From Trifolium pratense (Eukaryota > Streptophyta > Magnoliopsida > Fabales > Fabaceae): a DNA stretch of 64,000 nt. Of the stretch, positions 23,746 to 34,865 are shown piece by piece. The translations under genes and the position numbers were made by a program. Under the pieces are notes generated by a model. The model was not told where the DNA came from. It made no database searches and saw only the letters and a program-made list of their open reading frames with translations. Each line of letters begins with the position of its first letter. The first letter of the stretch is position 1. The stretch is taken from positions 50,178,572-50,242,571 of the forward strand of contig NC_060059.1 in assembly GCF_020283565.1 (NCBI RefSeq), read 5' to 3'.

Positions 23746-24931
23746 ATGATATATTGTAAATAAGGTTGATGATGCAAAAATATTATATGGTTGTTTTGAT
23801 CTTGATGAATATAAACTTGTTATAGACAGTCTATTTATAGGTGTAAAGCTCTCAAATAATATGTTTAATGGTTTATGCGTGTTTTATATTTTTAAGTCGT
23901 AATCTTCAAAATTTAATTTCAACCAAAAGTAATTATGAAAATCGTATAAATTAGGTGGCATTATTATGAGAATGAATATTGTGATATCATATACACTCAT
24001 ATACACTACATAACTACATAAATATAAAAATATGATTGTGTAATAAATTAATTCCATATTTATTAATAGCACAATGATTGTTTTGTTTATTTTGTTTTTG
24101 ATGTGTATTATATAAAAAATATAAATTAAAATTAGTAAATTACGTTTTTACAAAAAATTCTGAATTTTGGTTTTAAAAAAATAAATTAAATAATTAGTAA
24201 AATTCGTTTGATAATAATAAAATTAAAAAAATAAAATAAACAAAACAGCTGGATTGATTATAGAAAACTATCATATAAGGCATTACTTTATGAGTTTATA
24301 AATCATCCCCGTTTTATAATAATGATCTTATGATAATTTAGATGCCTTAATTTATTTGTGTCTTTTGTTATAGTGAGTTGATGACATTTGACAAAAATAA
24401 TTTGTGACTACCTTAGGAAGAAAATGATTGAATATTGTAAAAAAAAAAAAATCTGTACGTAAATTTTTTTAACTTTCTATGTTAAAAATCATTTTAATAT
24501 ATTATATTTAAAATATGAGTATATATATTTATTTTTGTGACAAAAAATGTATATCACATTAAAAAAAAATTAAAAATAATTGTTGACTTAATATGTATAT
24601 CACATTTGACAAAAATAATTCGTGACAAAAAATTAATATCACATTAAATATTTATTTTGATGATACTACCTTAATAGCAGTAACTAATTGATGCTTATCC
24701 TTAATTTTTTTTTGATAAGGATGATACTACCTTAATTAGTAACCTTATTTGTCTTGATTTTAAATAATTGTACATGATTTCCTACCTTGAAAACAAAAAC
24801 AGAAACGTTTGATATTTCTTTTTTTATCCAAAAGTATCATTGTGATGTTTCAACATTAAATGTGAGGAATGAGGTTGAATGAGGAGAGGAGAGAGAAAGT
24901 GAAATAAGTCTGGCTTTTTAGATATTATAGA

Positions 24932-26031
24932 TAATTATATTTATTACCTGAATTTTATAAAAAAAATTTGAATTATCTAAAATGAACTTGTATATGTTTA
25001 AAGACAAATGTAATATTATATTAAAAAAATGATTTTCCATATGAGCACGTAATACATGTCCATATAAGTATATATGTTAGAGTACCTTGTAGAGTACTCT
25101 CATTTAAGTATATGATTATATTTTTTTTATGCTTTAAAACAAAACAATAAGGCCTAACAGCTTAATAACATTCCAGAAGATTTGATTTCTTAAGAAGTAA
25201 ACCAATATTAATTAAAGATGAAAAATTGATGAAAGGGGCAGTGGAGTAGTATGGTGAAGTATATAGATGCATGGACGGTGAATATGACGTAGGGGGTTGA
25301 TTTCGTGGTGTAAGGTATAATAGAGTATATGAAGATAAATAAGAGATATTCTTAGCGTAAGGATTTTCTCATATAGAAGGAAAGGAATGGAGAGGTTGGC
25401 AGGGCACGTAATGGCCAGCATCAGGTATGTATAGGTTAGCTAGATCATCATTTAGTGGCTTAAAGTTAAGCATCTGGTTCAAATCTTAACAAAACTGTTC
25501 TCAATAATTTATTTTATCAAATATTATATTGAAGATAATTATCCATGACTTAAAAATAAGCCGGTGTCTACGTGAGTTTAGTTCAATTGGTAGATGATAT
25601 CATATTTTATATAGTAAAATATTTTAGCCACTAGACTACCTGACAAACACACAACAAAAGACGGCATAAACTGCATTGCTAATAACTTTTTTAAATAACA
25701 AAATCAATCATCTTAAAAGTTATATTCGAATTCATACACTATGAGAAACACATTTGTCTGAAATGGCTTTGAGGGTTTTTCATTATATAGTAAAAGTCTG
25801 AGTCTTCAATTCTTATATTTGGCTAAGAATTATTTTCATCATAAATTAAACTCGGGTTCTCTCGAACTATACATTGTAGGGAGGACTCATTAACCACTTG
25901 AGCTCAATGTTTTGTTTGTGAATCCTCGGTTCTACAAGAGGATAAACTCCAATCTAAATTATGAATGCATGTTTTAGATCCTATCACCCTACATTTGTAT
26001 TTTAATATAATTATGCATTCGTCCATAAATC
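24932..26031. other. AT-rich spacer with a worn SINE
   Basis: At about 25568-25655 a degenerate Au-like SINE is visible: ACGTGAGTTTAGTTCAATTG, then TTTTAGCCACTAGACTACCT, with the B box lost. A reversed SINE-like phrase lies near 25850-25915. The frame at 25212-25421 (-) has no recognisable protein features. No gene was seen. Confidence 0.4.
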
Positions 26032-26127
26032 CTAGTTCAACTGGCAGAAATGTCGAAATTGCTAGTGTCGGACGTCGGGACCGGGGTTCGAACCCCGGTC
26101 AATGACTTTGCAATTTCGTCTATCAAT

Positions 26128-26131
<4 letters not shown>
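26032..26131 (+). mobile_element. tRNA-derived SINE of a second family
   Basis: A-box side TAGTTCAACTGGCAGAAA and B box GGGGTTCGAACCCCGGTC, then TTTGCAATTTCGTCTATCAA leading straight into a (TA)n tract. Differs from the Au-type copies in body sequence. It is not a tRNA gene: no anticodon stem fits between the boxes. Confidence 0.6.

Positions 26132-26212
<81 letters not shown>
26132..26212. repeat. (TA)n microsatellite, about 80 bases
   Basis: Uninterrupted alternating TA immediately following the SINE end at 26131. It probably grew from a simple tail. Confidence 0.9.
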
Positions 26213-26216
<4 letters not shown>

Positions 26217-26247
26217 TGCATTCAAAATGCATATACATTCAAAAATA

Positions 26248-26367
26248 AGGTGCGGTCATACCAGCACTAATGCACCGAATCTCATCAGAACTCCGCAGTT
26301 AAGCGTGTTTGGGCGAGAGTAGTACTAAGATGGGTGATCTCCTGGGAAGTCATTGTGTTGCACCTCT
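26248..26367 (+). rRNA. Isolated 5S rRNA-like sequence, probable pseudogene
   Basis: Full-length (120 bases) match in layout to plant 5S rRNA: GGTGCGGTCATACCAGCACT, AACTCCGCAGTTAAGCGTG, GGGCGAGAGTAGTACTAAGA, ending GTGTTGCACCTCT and a TTTT. Compared with the usual plant sequence from memory, it carries about eight changes, mainly C-to-T or G-to-A (for example GATGGGTGATCTCC in the internal promoter region). It is single copy here rather than in a tandem array, so transcription is doubtful. Confidence 0.8.
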
Positions 26368-26608
26368 TTTAATAAAAAGTAAACCAAAAAAATAAATAAA
26401 TAAATTATAATCACAAAGTACAAATAAAATTTTGTAACCTGGTGCTTTTCTGTATTTTAACCAAACATTTAGTTGCATCATTGATGTGTTTATTTTTTTT
26501 TTTGACAATTGATGTGTTTATTTATACTGTTTATATTGCGTTGAAACTAAAGTATGAAACTAAAGGATGCGAATAGTAACAATAGTTTGTGAAACACAGC
26601 AATAAAAA

Positions 26609-26680
26609 GTGGCTGTAGTTTAGTGGTAAGAATTCCACGTTGTGGCCGTGGAGACCTGGGCTCGAATCCCAGCAGCCACA
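26609..26680 (+). tRNA. tRNA-His (anticodon GTG)
   Basis: GTGGCTG acceptor pairs perfectly with CAGCCAC, discriminator A. D-arm TAGTTTAGTGGTAAGA, anticodon arm TTCCACGTTGTGGCCGTGGA with GTG in the loop, T arm TGGGCTCGAATCCCA. No intron. It decodes CAC/CAT. All stems close, so it is likely functional. A T5 run follows. Confidence 0.95.
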
Positions 26681-26697
26681 ATTTTTGTTATTTTTGT
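26681..26697 (+). terminator. Pol III terminator of tRNA-His
   Basis: ATTTTTG directly after the tRNA with a second T5 ten bases on. Confidence 0.75.
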
Positions 26698-27016
26698 CTT
26701 AAAATCAAGTAAATCATACAATAAGTTTGTCGATGATTTTTTTCATGCTGTGCAAAAAAGTCTGTAACAATAAATTGTTCAACAAATATATGTATTAGTT
26801 TTTGATATTGGTTAAATTTGATTAGAGGAAAACTAAATTATGTTTTTCAATGTTAATTATTTTAACAATTTTTTAATGATAAATTAAATAGAGAAGATTT
26901 TGTAAAACATATTTTATGTAAAATATTCCATCAATTTTTTCTAATGTAAAATATGTATTACTAAAAACATAATAAATATAACTCTTGCATATTAAAAAAA
27001 ATAGTTGTGCTCTAAA

Positions 27017-27600
27017 TAGGCATGACAATAAAGCTCATACTCGTGGGTACCTGCCCAAACCTACCCGCTTTGACGGAGAAAACCCGAGTTGACTGAGTTT
27101 GAGTTCGGGTTTGAGTTTTCTGCGATTTAAATAGATGAGTTTGGGGCGGGTAGTGGGGACATTGATACCCACCCGAACTCATCCTTAAACCCGCTCCGCT
27201 TATACTAAAATTAGATTTTACTTATTATACATTAGAAACCCTTAAATAATCTCTTAAAATTAGATATGTTTATTTTTATTTTTAATTTGAGTATTAAACA
27301 AAACATTTTCTCTGTATCTTTTCTTTATTTAAAAAATATTGTTGAAACAAAATAATTTTGGACATTTAACTTTTTTTTTATAAAAAAAATATACTAAAAT
27401 ATAATCCAAATTCATGTAGAAAGAGGCGTAACGGAGATACCCGAACCCCGCGGGGATACCCGATCCCTATTAGGTATGAGTTTGGGGTTATACATTTTAT
27501 CCCCGCTCGGAATTGGATGGGTTTGGGGAAACCCGAACTTTATGGGTTTGGGTTTGGGGAGGGAAATATCCATCTCCGCCCCGCCCCATTGTCATGCCTA
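27017..27600. mobile_element. hAT-like non-autonomous element, perfect 8-bp target duplication
   Basis: GCTCTAAA at 27009-27016 and 27601-27608 flank perfect 13-base ends TAGGCATGACAAT and ATTGTCATGCCTA. Inside are repeated GC-rich words (gggtttggg, acccgaac, ccccgc) near both ends and an AT-rich centre. No transposase frame. An 8-bp duplication fits the hAT superfamily. Confidence 0.8.
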
Positions 27601-27608
27601 GCTCTAAA

Positions 27609-27905
27609 TGGGAATAACTGATTCTTCCAATGTTAAGAATAGGTGATTGATCAATATAGTGGTAGTAGCTTCAAGTATGGAGGGGAGATACCTGTAAAAA
27701 TGTTAACACTCTGAAACTTAAGTCAGTATTTTAATGTGGAAAATCCTAAAGGAATATGGTGAATATTGCATACCTTAAAGACAATCGCATAAGACAAAAC
27801 TGCATAATCGAAGCACAAAACTGCACAATTGAAGCACAATGTGTGGTGAAGTGACCAGAGATCGTGAATCTTAGAGGAGCAACGAAATCTACGGCGCTGG
27901 CGGTT
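27609..27905. other. Left flank of the copia insertion, nature unknown
   Basis: Read across the empty site it joins 32474 onward. A minus-strand frame (27746-27905, STASAVDFVAPLRF) ends at a possible GT splice donor near 27774, but I recognise no protein. No firm gene. Confidence 0.3.
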
Positions 27906-27910
27906 GAATC

Positions 27911-28084
27911 TGTTGGGTTGTAAGCTAAGCAGGCCTGGCTTGCCAAGCCCACAGGCGCGCGCGCAGGTTGGCCTGAGCCAACTAGTTGCTTGGTACTCAA
28001 GCTAAGTCTTAAGCCTCCTTGTAAACTTGTCTATATAAGGTACATTGCCTTATGTGAATAACAGAACACACCATTTACCTAACA
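27911..28084 (+). repeat. 5' LTR of the copia element
   Basis: 174 bp with TGTTGGG/CCTAACA ends, a palindromic GGCGCGCGCGC stretch and a TATA-like box. Two substitutions separate it from the 3' LTR: GGCCT against GACCT, and TACTC against TACAC. Confidence 0.97.
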
Positions 28085-28229
28085 ATTGGTATCAGTGAGC
28101 CCACAAGGGTCCTGATAACTACAAATCGCAGATTTTGCAAATTCAGTTACAATCCGTTACAAACCGTTACAAACTGTTCTTCCCAATCTTCATCTTCTTC
28201 CTCGATTGATCGCTTTCATTCGCCCTCTA

Positions 28230-31200
28230 ATGGGTGAATCTGATTATCTTCGTCCTTCAATTCCAAAATTCGATGGACACTATGATCATTGGGCAATGCT
28301 TATGGAAAATCTGCTTCGATCGAAAGAATATTGGTCCCTAATTGAAGATGGCATCATTGTTGCGCCTGCAAACGCAACTGTAGAGCAAAGAAAGCTTGCA
28401 GAGGAAAGCAAACTCAAAGATCTGAAGGCCAAGAACTTTCTCTTTCAATCAATTGAAAGATCAATCTTGGAAACTATTCTTGAACGCAACACAGCTCGAG
28501 ACATTTGGGAATCAATGCGCAAGAAATATCAAGGTTCCACCAAAGTTAAGAGAGCTCAGCTTCAAGCATTGCGAAAAGAATTTGAAATCTTGCAGATGAA
28601 AGATAATGAGTCTGTAAGTGATTTCTTCTCAAGAACTTTAGCAATTGCAAACAAGATGAGTGCATCAGGTGAATCCTTGACTCAGACTATAGTTGTAGAA
28701 AAGGTGTTGAGGTCCATGAGTGAAAAGTTCAATTACGTTGTGTGTTCCATAGAAGAGTCTAATGATGTCACTACTCTTACAATTGATGAATTACAAAGTA
28801 GCTTGTTAGTCCATGAGAAAAGAATGAAACCTACCCTAGTAAAAGATGAAGAGCAGGCCTTGCAAGTCTCACATGGTAGAGGTGGGGGTAGGGGGAGAGG
28901 AAGAAACAGTTCAAGAGGTGGAAGAGGCAGAGGTAGACAACAAAGTAGAGAGCTTGTTGAGTGTTACAGATGCCACAAGCTTGGACATTACCAGAGTGAA
29001 TGTCCAACATGGGAAGAAGCAAACTATGCAGAGTTTGATGAACATGGTGAAGTCTTGCTTATGGCGCAAGAAAAGCTTAAAGAACCAGTCAAAAGTGAAT
29101 TGAAAGATGAGATCTGGTTTCTTGATTCTGGCTGCAGCAATCATATGGTTGGAAAGAAAGAATGGCTGTTTGAATTTGACTCAGAGTTTAGAGAAACTGT
29201 GAAATTGGGTGACAATTCAAGAATGCAAGTCATGGGAAAGGGCAATTTGAGATTGCAAATTGGAGGAATAGTGCAGGTCATAACTAGTGTGTATTATCTT
29301 CCCGAATTGAAGAATAATCTACTGAGTATTGGCCAATTACAACAGAAAAACTTGACAATTGTCTTTTCCAATAACAATTGCAAGGTGTATCATGAAAGCA
29401 GAGGTTTGCTTATGTCTACTGAGATGTCAGCTAATAGAATGTACATGATACATGCTTCAGTGATCACTCCAATGTGCTTCAAGACTACAAGTTCAGATCT
29501 TACACAACTGTGGCATTGTAGATATGGCCACTTGAATCTTAAAGGGTTGAACATTTTGACAAAGAAATCCATGGTTAAGGGATTGCCTGCTTTACAAGAA
29601 ACTGCAGAAACTTGTGAAAGCTGCATCATAGGCAATCAACATAGGGATTCTATTCCTAAAACTTCAAATTGGAGAGCTACAGAAAGACTTCAGTTGATAC
29701 ATTCTGACATATGTGGCCCTATCAACCCTACATCAAATGGAGGGAGCAGGTACTTCATTACCTTCACTGATGATTTTAGCAGGAAAACATGGACCTATCC
29801 ACTCATAGAAAAATCTAGTGCACTATCTACTTTCAAAAAATTCAAAGCAATAGTAGAAAAAGAGTCAAGTTGTCAAATTGAATGTCTAAGAACTGATAGA
29901 GGAGGTGAATTCACTTCAAATGAATTTAATGATTTTTGCAGTCAACATGGAATCAAAAGGCAACTCACTGCAGCCTATACTCCACAGCAGAATGGAGTCT
30001 CTGAGAGAAAGAACATGACTATTCTGAATATGGTTAGGAGTATGTTAACTGAGAGAAGTGTACCTAAGAGATTCTGGCCAGAAGCAGTCATTTGGGCTAC
30101 ATATGTGTTGAATAGAAGTCCAACCATGTCAGTGAAAGAAGTAACACCAGAAGAGGCTTGGAGTAAAGTGAAGCCAGCAGTTCACTACTTCAAAATCTTT
30201 GGTTGTGTGGCCTATGCACATGTATCTGACACTCAGAGGAAGAAATTAGATTCAAAAAGCATTAAGTGTATTCATCTTGGTGTAAGTGAAGAATCAAAAG
30301 CATACAAGATTTATGATCCAGCCAATAAAAGGATAATTGTTAGCAGAGATGTAATATTTGATGAGTCAAAAGGGTGGGAAATGAAAGAAAATAAGCCTGC
30401 AAAGGCTCAAGTAACTGATCTAGATGATATTGAAGCACTAAGCAACAATGATGAAAAAGATCAAATGAACAATGATGAGCCAATGGAGGTTGGAGAAAGC
30501 AGCCAACAAACTCCTGATGTTGAACATGTTAGTGACACTGAAAGTTCTGATGAAGATTTACATGGTAATCCCATTATCTCTCCCAGACCAAGGAGACCAC
30601 CTGGTTGGATGAGAGACTATGTGACTGGACAAGAGCAAATTGAAGATAATGGTTTGCACAATTTAGCTGTTTTCTGCAATAATGATCCAGACACATATGA
30701 AGAGGCTGCAAAGCATAAAGTATGGAGAAAAGCAATGGATCAAGAAATTGAGGCCATTGAAAAGAATGGAACCTGGGAATTGACTGAATTACCAGAAGGA
30801 AGTAAAAGAATTGGAGTGAAATGGATCTTCAAAACTAAATACAATGAGAATGGAAAGGTTGAGAAGTATAAGGCTAGACTAGTAGCTAAAGGTTACAGTC
30901 AGCAGCATGGTGTTGATTATAGAGAGGTTTTTGCCCCTGTTGCCAGATGGGATACAATAAGGTGTATATTGGCCTTATCTGCTAGCAAGGGATGGAAAGT
31001 GTTTCAGCTTCATGTGAAGAGTGCCTTCTTACATGGTGAGTTGACTGAAGATGTGTATGTTGAGCAACCATGTGGCTATCAGACCAATGACAAGTATAAG
31101 GTGTACAAGCTCAAAAAGGCCTTATATGGCTTGAAGTAGGCTCCCAGGGCTTGGTACAGCAAGATTGAGTCATACTTTGTGCAGGAATTGTTCACCAAGT

Positions 31201-32225
31201 GTCCATATGAGCATACTCTTTTCATCAAACATGAAAGAGAAGGGAAAATTCTGATAGTAAGTCTATATGTAGATGATCTGATATACACAGGTAATGATGA
31301 AGAGATGTTTGAAAGTTTCAAAAGATCAATGAAAAGCAAGTTTGCAATGACAGATTTAGGGAAGATGAGGTATTTTTTGGGTGTTGAAATCAAACAAGCT
31401 GAAAGAGGGATATTCATATATCAACAAAAGTATGCTCAGGATATATTGATAAGGTTTGGTATGGAGAATTGTAACAAAGTGTGCAGTCCAATTGTCACTG
31501 GCTGCAAGTTAACAAAGAATGAGGGTGGAAAGCTTGTTGATGCTACTGAATATAGGCAAATGATAGGTTGTCTAATGTATCTTTTGGCCACAAGACCTGA
31601 TCTTGCCTTCTCTGTATGCTTAGTAGAAAGATACATGGATAGGCCCACTGAACTACATTTGGCTGCTGTGAAAAGGATTTTGAGGTATCTGAAGGGTACA
31701 ATCAATTTAGGTATATTGTACCAAAGAAATCAAGGTGAATTGAAGTTGCAAGGCTGGACAGACTCTGACTATGCAGGTGATTTAGATGACAGAAAATCCA
31801 CATCTGGATATGTGTTCATGTATGGAAATGGACCAATCTCCTGGTCCTCAAAGAAACAAGCTATAGTGACTCTTTCCACTACTGAAGCTGAGTTTGTAGC
31901 TGCAGCATCTAGTGCCTGTCAAGCAGTGTGGCTGAGAAGAATACTTGACCAACTGGCTCAAACACAGGTGGGAGAAACTGTGATACTTTGTGATAACAGC
32001 TCCTCCATTAAGCTGTCAAAGAATCCAGTTTTACATGGTAAATGCAAGCACATTGATGTTAGATACCACTTTCTGAGGGATCTTACCAAAGAGAAGATTG
32101 TTGAATTGGAGCACTGCAGCACTCAAGACCAAGTTGCAGACATTATGACCAAGGCACTAAAGCTTGAGAGTTTTTGTAAATTGAGGGATAGACTTAGCAT
32201 TTGTGATGTCACCACTGTTGTTTAG
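28230..32225 (+). pseudogene. Copia gag-pol polyprotein with one in-frame stop and RT active-site change
   Basis: About 1,331 codons from ATG 28230 (MGESDYLRPSIPKFDG), the first ATG of the frame after the primer site. Order: gag (UBN2 type); zinc knuckle CYRCHKLGHYQSEC near residue 245; protease DSGCSNHM near 299; GAG-pre-integrase (LWHCRYGHLNL); integrase with triad in HSDICGP, TDRGGEF and GVSERKN; reverse transcriptase with YVDD near 1013; RNase H with TDSDYAGD near 1178 and KHIDVRYHFLRD. This order is diagnostic of Ty1/copia. Two lesions: CAG to TAG at 31137 in the conserved LYGLKQAPRAW motif, and CAT (His) at 31011 where the first catalytic Asp of reverse transcriptase is expected (FQLHVKSAFL). 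The frame is otherwise intact. This copy should not replicate unaided but could be mobilised in trans. Confidence 0.93.
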
Positions 32226-32294
32226 AATTTGTAATTCGTACTTGTAGTTTGTAGAAAGGTGTCTTGTAATAGAGGTTTAGCTTAAGGGAGGGTT

Positions 32295-32468
32295 TGTTGG
32301 GTTGTAAGCTAAGCAGACCTGGCTTGCCAAGCCCACAGGCGCGCGCGCAGGTTGGCCTGAGCCAACTAGTTGCTTGGTACACAAGCTAAGTCTTAAGCCT
32401 CCTTGTAAACTTGTCTATATAAGGTACATTGCCTTATGTGAATAACAGAACACACCATTTACCTAACA
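32295..32468 (+). repeat. 3' LTR of the copia element
   Basis: 174 bp, two differences from the 5' LTR. Preceded by the purine tract and followed by the GAATC duplication. Confidence 0.97.
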
Positions 32469-32506
32469 GAATCAATCCTATCAGAGCTACAGAGTTTCGC
32501 GTTCCC

Positions 32507-32602
32507 AAAAAAATTTGGACCAATTCTCGATTTGTGTGTGTCATCAGGGCCATGATAATCATGTTTGTATCATTTCAATTTTATCGGATGTCCTCAAAGG
32601 AA
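32507..32602 (-). pseudogene. U6 snRNA pseudogene
   Basis: The minus strand reads CCTTTGAGGACATCCGATAA, AATTGAAATGATACAAACAT, GATTATCATGGCCC, then TGATGACACACACAAATCGA, GAATTGGTCCAAATT and a T run. This follows U6 from its 5' hairpin to its 3' end. About eight bases are missing in the region after GGCCC, and the ACAGAGA box is changed to ACAAACA. No plant upstream element (USE) or TATA at the right spacing was seen to the right. It is a dead copy 38 bases from the copia insertion. Confidence 0.8.
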
Positions 32603-33153
32603 AAATTAAACAACAAATTAAGTCACACAGAGACGATCATTATGTGAAAATGCGGACATCTTCGCTCACGTATCCACATATTCGCTTTTTTTATTTTGCT
32701 AACGTGTGTGAAGATTATTCTCTAAAGTTTTTTCATAAATCTGTTTATATATGACTAATTAACTTTTGAAAAATAATAAATTAATTCACATAGAAGGAAT
32801 AAAATGTTTGGTTTCTAAGTTGCTAAAGAGTGTCACATTATACAAATTATAGACATTGACACAATAAGAAAAAATTGTCCGGATGTTTTTTCCCCATACT
32901 ATTCACCCAAAAAAAATTGTACTAAATATTCCACAACCAAAAACGTTAATATTGAAATACTATTACTTTGTCATCATTGCTTTTTAATAGGAGGCTAGGA
33001 AGAACATGGAATGTGATTCATCAGTGATTATCATTTCCCTGAATTTTTTTATAAGTAAATTTTATAAGTGGTCAATGAAAAAGAGGAGCTAGTCATATAA
33101 ATCGAACACAATAATAACACTTTGTTATTATTTAATATACATAAATAAATAAA
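32603..33153. other. AT-rich spacer, no gene seen
   Basis: Short frames only; no recognised element between the U6 relic and the TIR element at 33154. Confidence 0.4.
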
Positions 33154-33631
33154 GGGGTTTTCTAACTTAGACCCTAGTTAGGTCTAAGTTAGCAAGGTGC
33201 ACCTTTTGAGTTGGACAAAAATACCCTTTTTTTTTTTTTTGAAACAATAGAGCAACTGGGGCATGTATGTAATTTGCATCATAAAAATACCCTTTTTTTT
33301 TTTTTAAACAATAGAACAACTATTACATTTTTTAAATTTCTTCCAAATTTCGACCTCATTTTACGTGCGAATCGAACGCCGATTTCAAAAACTAATACCG
33401 GAAACCTTTGTAAAATTGAAAAACGATCAAAATCCATATAAGGAACGTCGAGTTTCGTTGAGTATTGAGGGAGATCGAACCGGGTCAAAAAACGGGTCGC
33501 ACGACCCGTTTCTGCATAAAACGGGTGGGAGGGACGATGAACAGTGCGCGTCGCCCACGCCCACTCTCACCGGAGGCGCGTGTGGGCGCGTGCGGCCTCA
33601 GGGAGGCTCTATTTTTTTTTATTTTTTCATA

Positions 33632-34050
33632 ATAAAATAGTAGATAATATTCTGGAAATTTTGGTATATTGTATGAAATTTTTGGAGACCCGAAACTATT
33701 TTTAGTTAATTAAATGAGTAAAAAGGTAATTAAAAATATTATAATTCCATATAAAATTTCCAAAATTTTATTTAAAGTACTATGAATTATTTAGAACCCT
33801 CTTGCGTACCTCACTCTCCCTAGTTCAAGTCATGAAATTATTTTCACAAATTCCGCTGATTATTTAAAACCATTTAACAAATAATAATAATAATTTCATA
33901 GATTTGTACTCTGAAACCAATTGTTTTTTTATTTGTTTCTAATAAAATATTAGATAATATTCTGGAACTTTTGGTATATTTTATGAAATTTTTTGAGACC
34001 TGAAACTATTTTTCGTTAATTAAATGAGATAAAACGGTAATTAAAAACTA
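33632..34050 (+). repeat. Direct repeat of about 105 bp, two copies
   Basis: Copies at about 33632-33740 and 33941-34050 share AGATAATATTCTGGAA, TTTTGGTATATT and CGTTAATTAAATGAG/AGTTAATTAAATGAG, with about ten differences. They are separated by 200 bp inside the TIR element. Confidence 0.8.
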
Positions 34051-34060
34051 TTGTTTGCTT

Positions 34061-34349
34061 CTGAAACCATTTAGCTGGAAGAATGGTTTCAGAGAGTTAT
34101 ACTGTGAAACCATTCTAGCAGTAAAATGGTTTCAGAAGCAAACAATTAAAAATCAACTCCCCTGAAACCATTCTATCAGTGAAATGGTTTCAAAGTACAA
34201 CGCTCTGAAACCATTGTACCAGCTAAGTGGTTTCAGAATGGTTTCAGAAGCAAACAATTAAGAAATTACTCACTGAAACCATTCTACCAGTAAAATGGTT
34301 TCAGAGAGTTATACTGTGAAACCATTCTACCAGCTAAATGGTTTCACAG
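34061..34349. repeat. Array of six short imperfect palindromes
   Basis: Six units of about 32 bases share the form CTGAAACCATT - about 9 to 11 bases - AATGGTTTCAG, starting at 34061 and ending at 34349. Spacers include a repeated GAAGCAAACAATTAA and GAGTTATACTGTG. Each unit can form a hairpin. A lone related half lies near 33911. Confidence 0.85.
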
Positions 34350-34865
34350 TATTATATAAAGATAATTAAAGGTAGTGAAAAATTGAGTTTTTTTTTTTGT
34401 GTCCAAATCAAACGAACCAAGTCTCTATTTGTAGACAAAAAAAAATTATGAATTTTGGTATAAAAATAAAAAAATAAAAAATTAATTTACAACGAAATAA
34501 TTGAGTTTAAAGTATTAAATGAAAAAAAAAACACGCCAACCACCCAGCAGTTGACACGTGTCCTGCTTTTTTAAAATGAAATTTTCTCTCTCCAGGCGCA
34601 GATCTAGTGTGGTGCACGCGCTGGCTTATCATGGAGATGGATGATCTGGACTGTCTGATTGATCCGACAGCCATGGTGAGATCATCTCTTGGCCGTCTGA
34701 TGGAAATCAACGGTCTGTAACGGTGGTCCTGCGGTAGGCGCGCGACACTGGATCAGCGCCAATATGTTTTTTTTTTTTTTTTAAAAAAAAAGAAAGGGTA
34801 TTTTTGTCCAACTCAAAAGGTGCACCTTGCTAATTTAGACCCAACTGGGTCTAAATTAGCAGCCC

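Larger units (their letters stand above)
18480..24931 (-). mobile_element. Helitron-like region with RPA-like relic (possibly two nested elements)
   Basis: The 3' terminus lies at the left. On the minus strand, hairpin ACCCGTGCTTGGCACGGGT (18491-18509) is followed after seven bases by CTAG (18480-18483), then T. This is the Helitron signature: stem-loop, CTRR end, insertion between A and T. At the right, minus-strand TCTATAATATCTAAAAAGCC (from 24931) with CAGACTTATTTCAC resembles a Helitron 5' TC end. A related 5' end (TCTATAATATGAATAAAGTC) lies at 22391, so two elements may be nested, one of 3.9 kb and one of 6.5 kb. The content is very AT-rich, with an RPA1-like exon relic at 23587-23745 but no Rep/helicase frame, so it is non-autonomous. 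The right borders are inferred. Confidence 0.55.
27911..32468 (+). mobile_element. Complete Ty1/copia LTR retrotransposon
   Basis: Target duplication GAATC at 27906-27910 and 32469-32473. LTRs 27911-28084 and 32295-32468 are each 174 bp, start TGTTGGG, end CCTAACA, and differ at only two positions, so insertion is recent. The primer site ATTGGTATCAGTGAGC, complementary to initiator tRNA-Met style, follows the 5' LTR directly. The purine tract AAGGGAGGG (32284-32292) precedes the 3' LTR. One long gag-pol frame lies between. The TATA-like TCTATATAAGG in each LTR suits Pol II start. Confidence 0.97.

Noticed and set aside
26050..26322. 90-codon frame over the (TA)n tract
   Set aside because: It only reads the dinucleotide repeat as alternating Tyr-Ile and runs into the 5S-like sequence.
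34061..34349. CRISPR-like array
   Set aside because: Units are palindromes with irregular, partly repeated spacers inside a plant transposon; no cas genes and a eukaryotic context.
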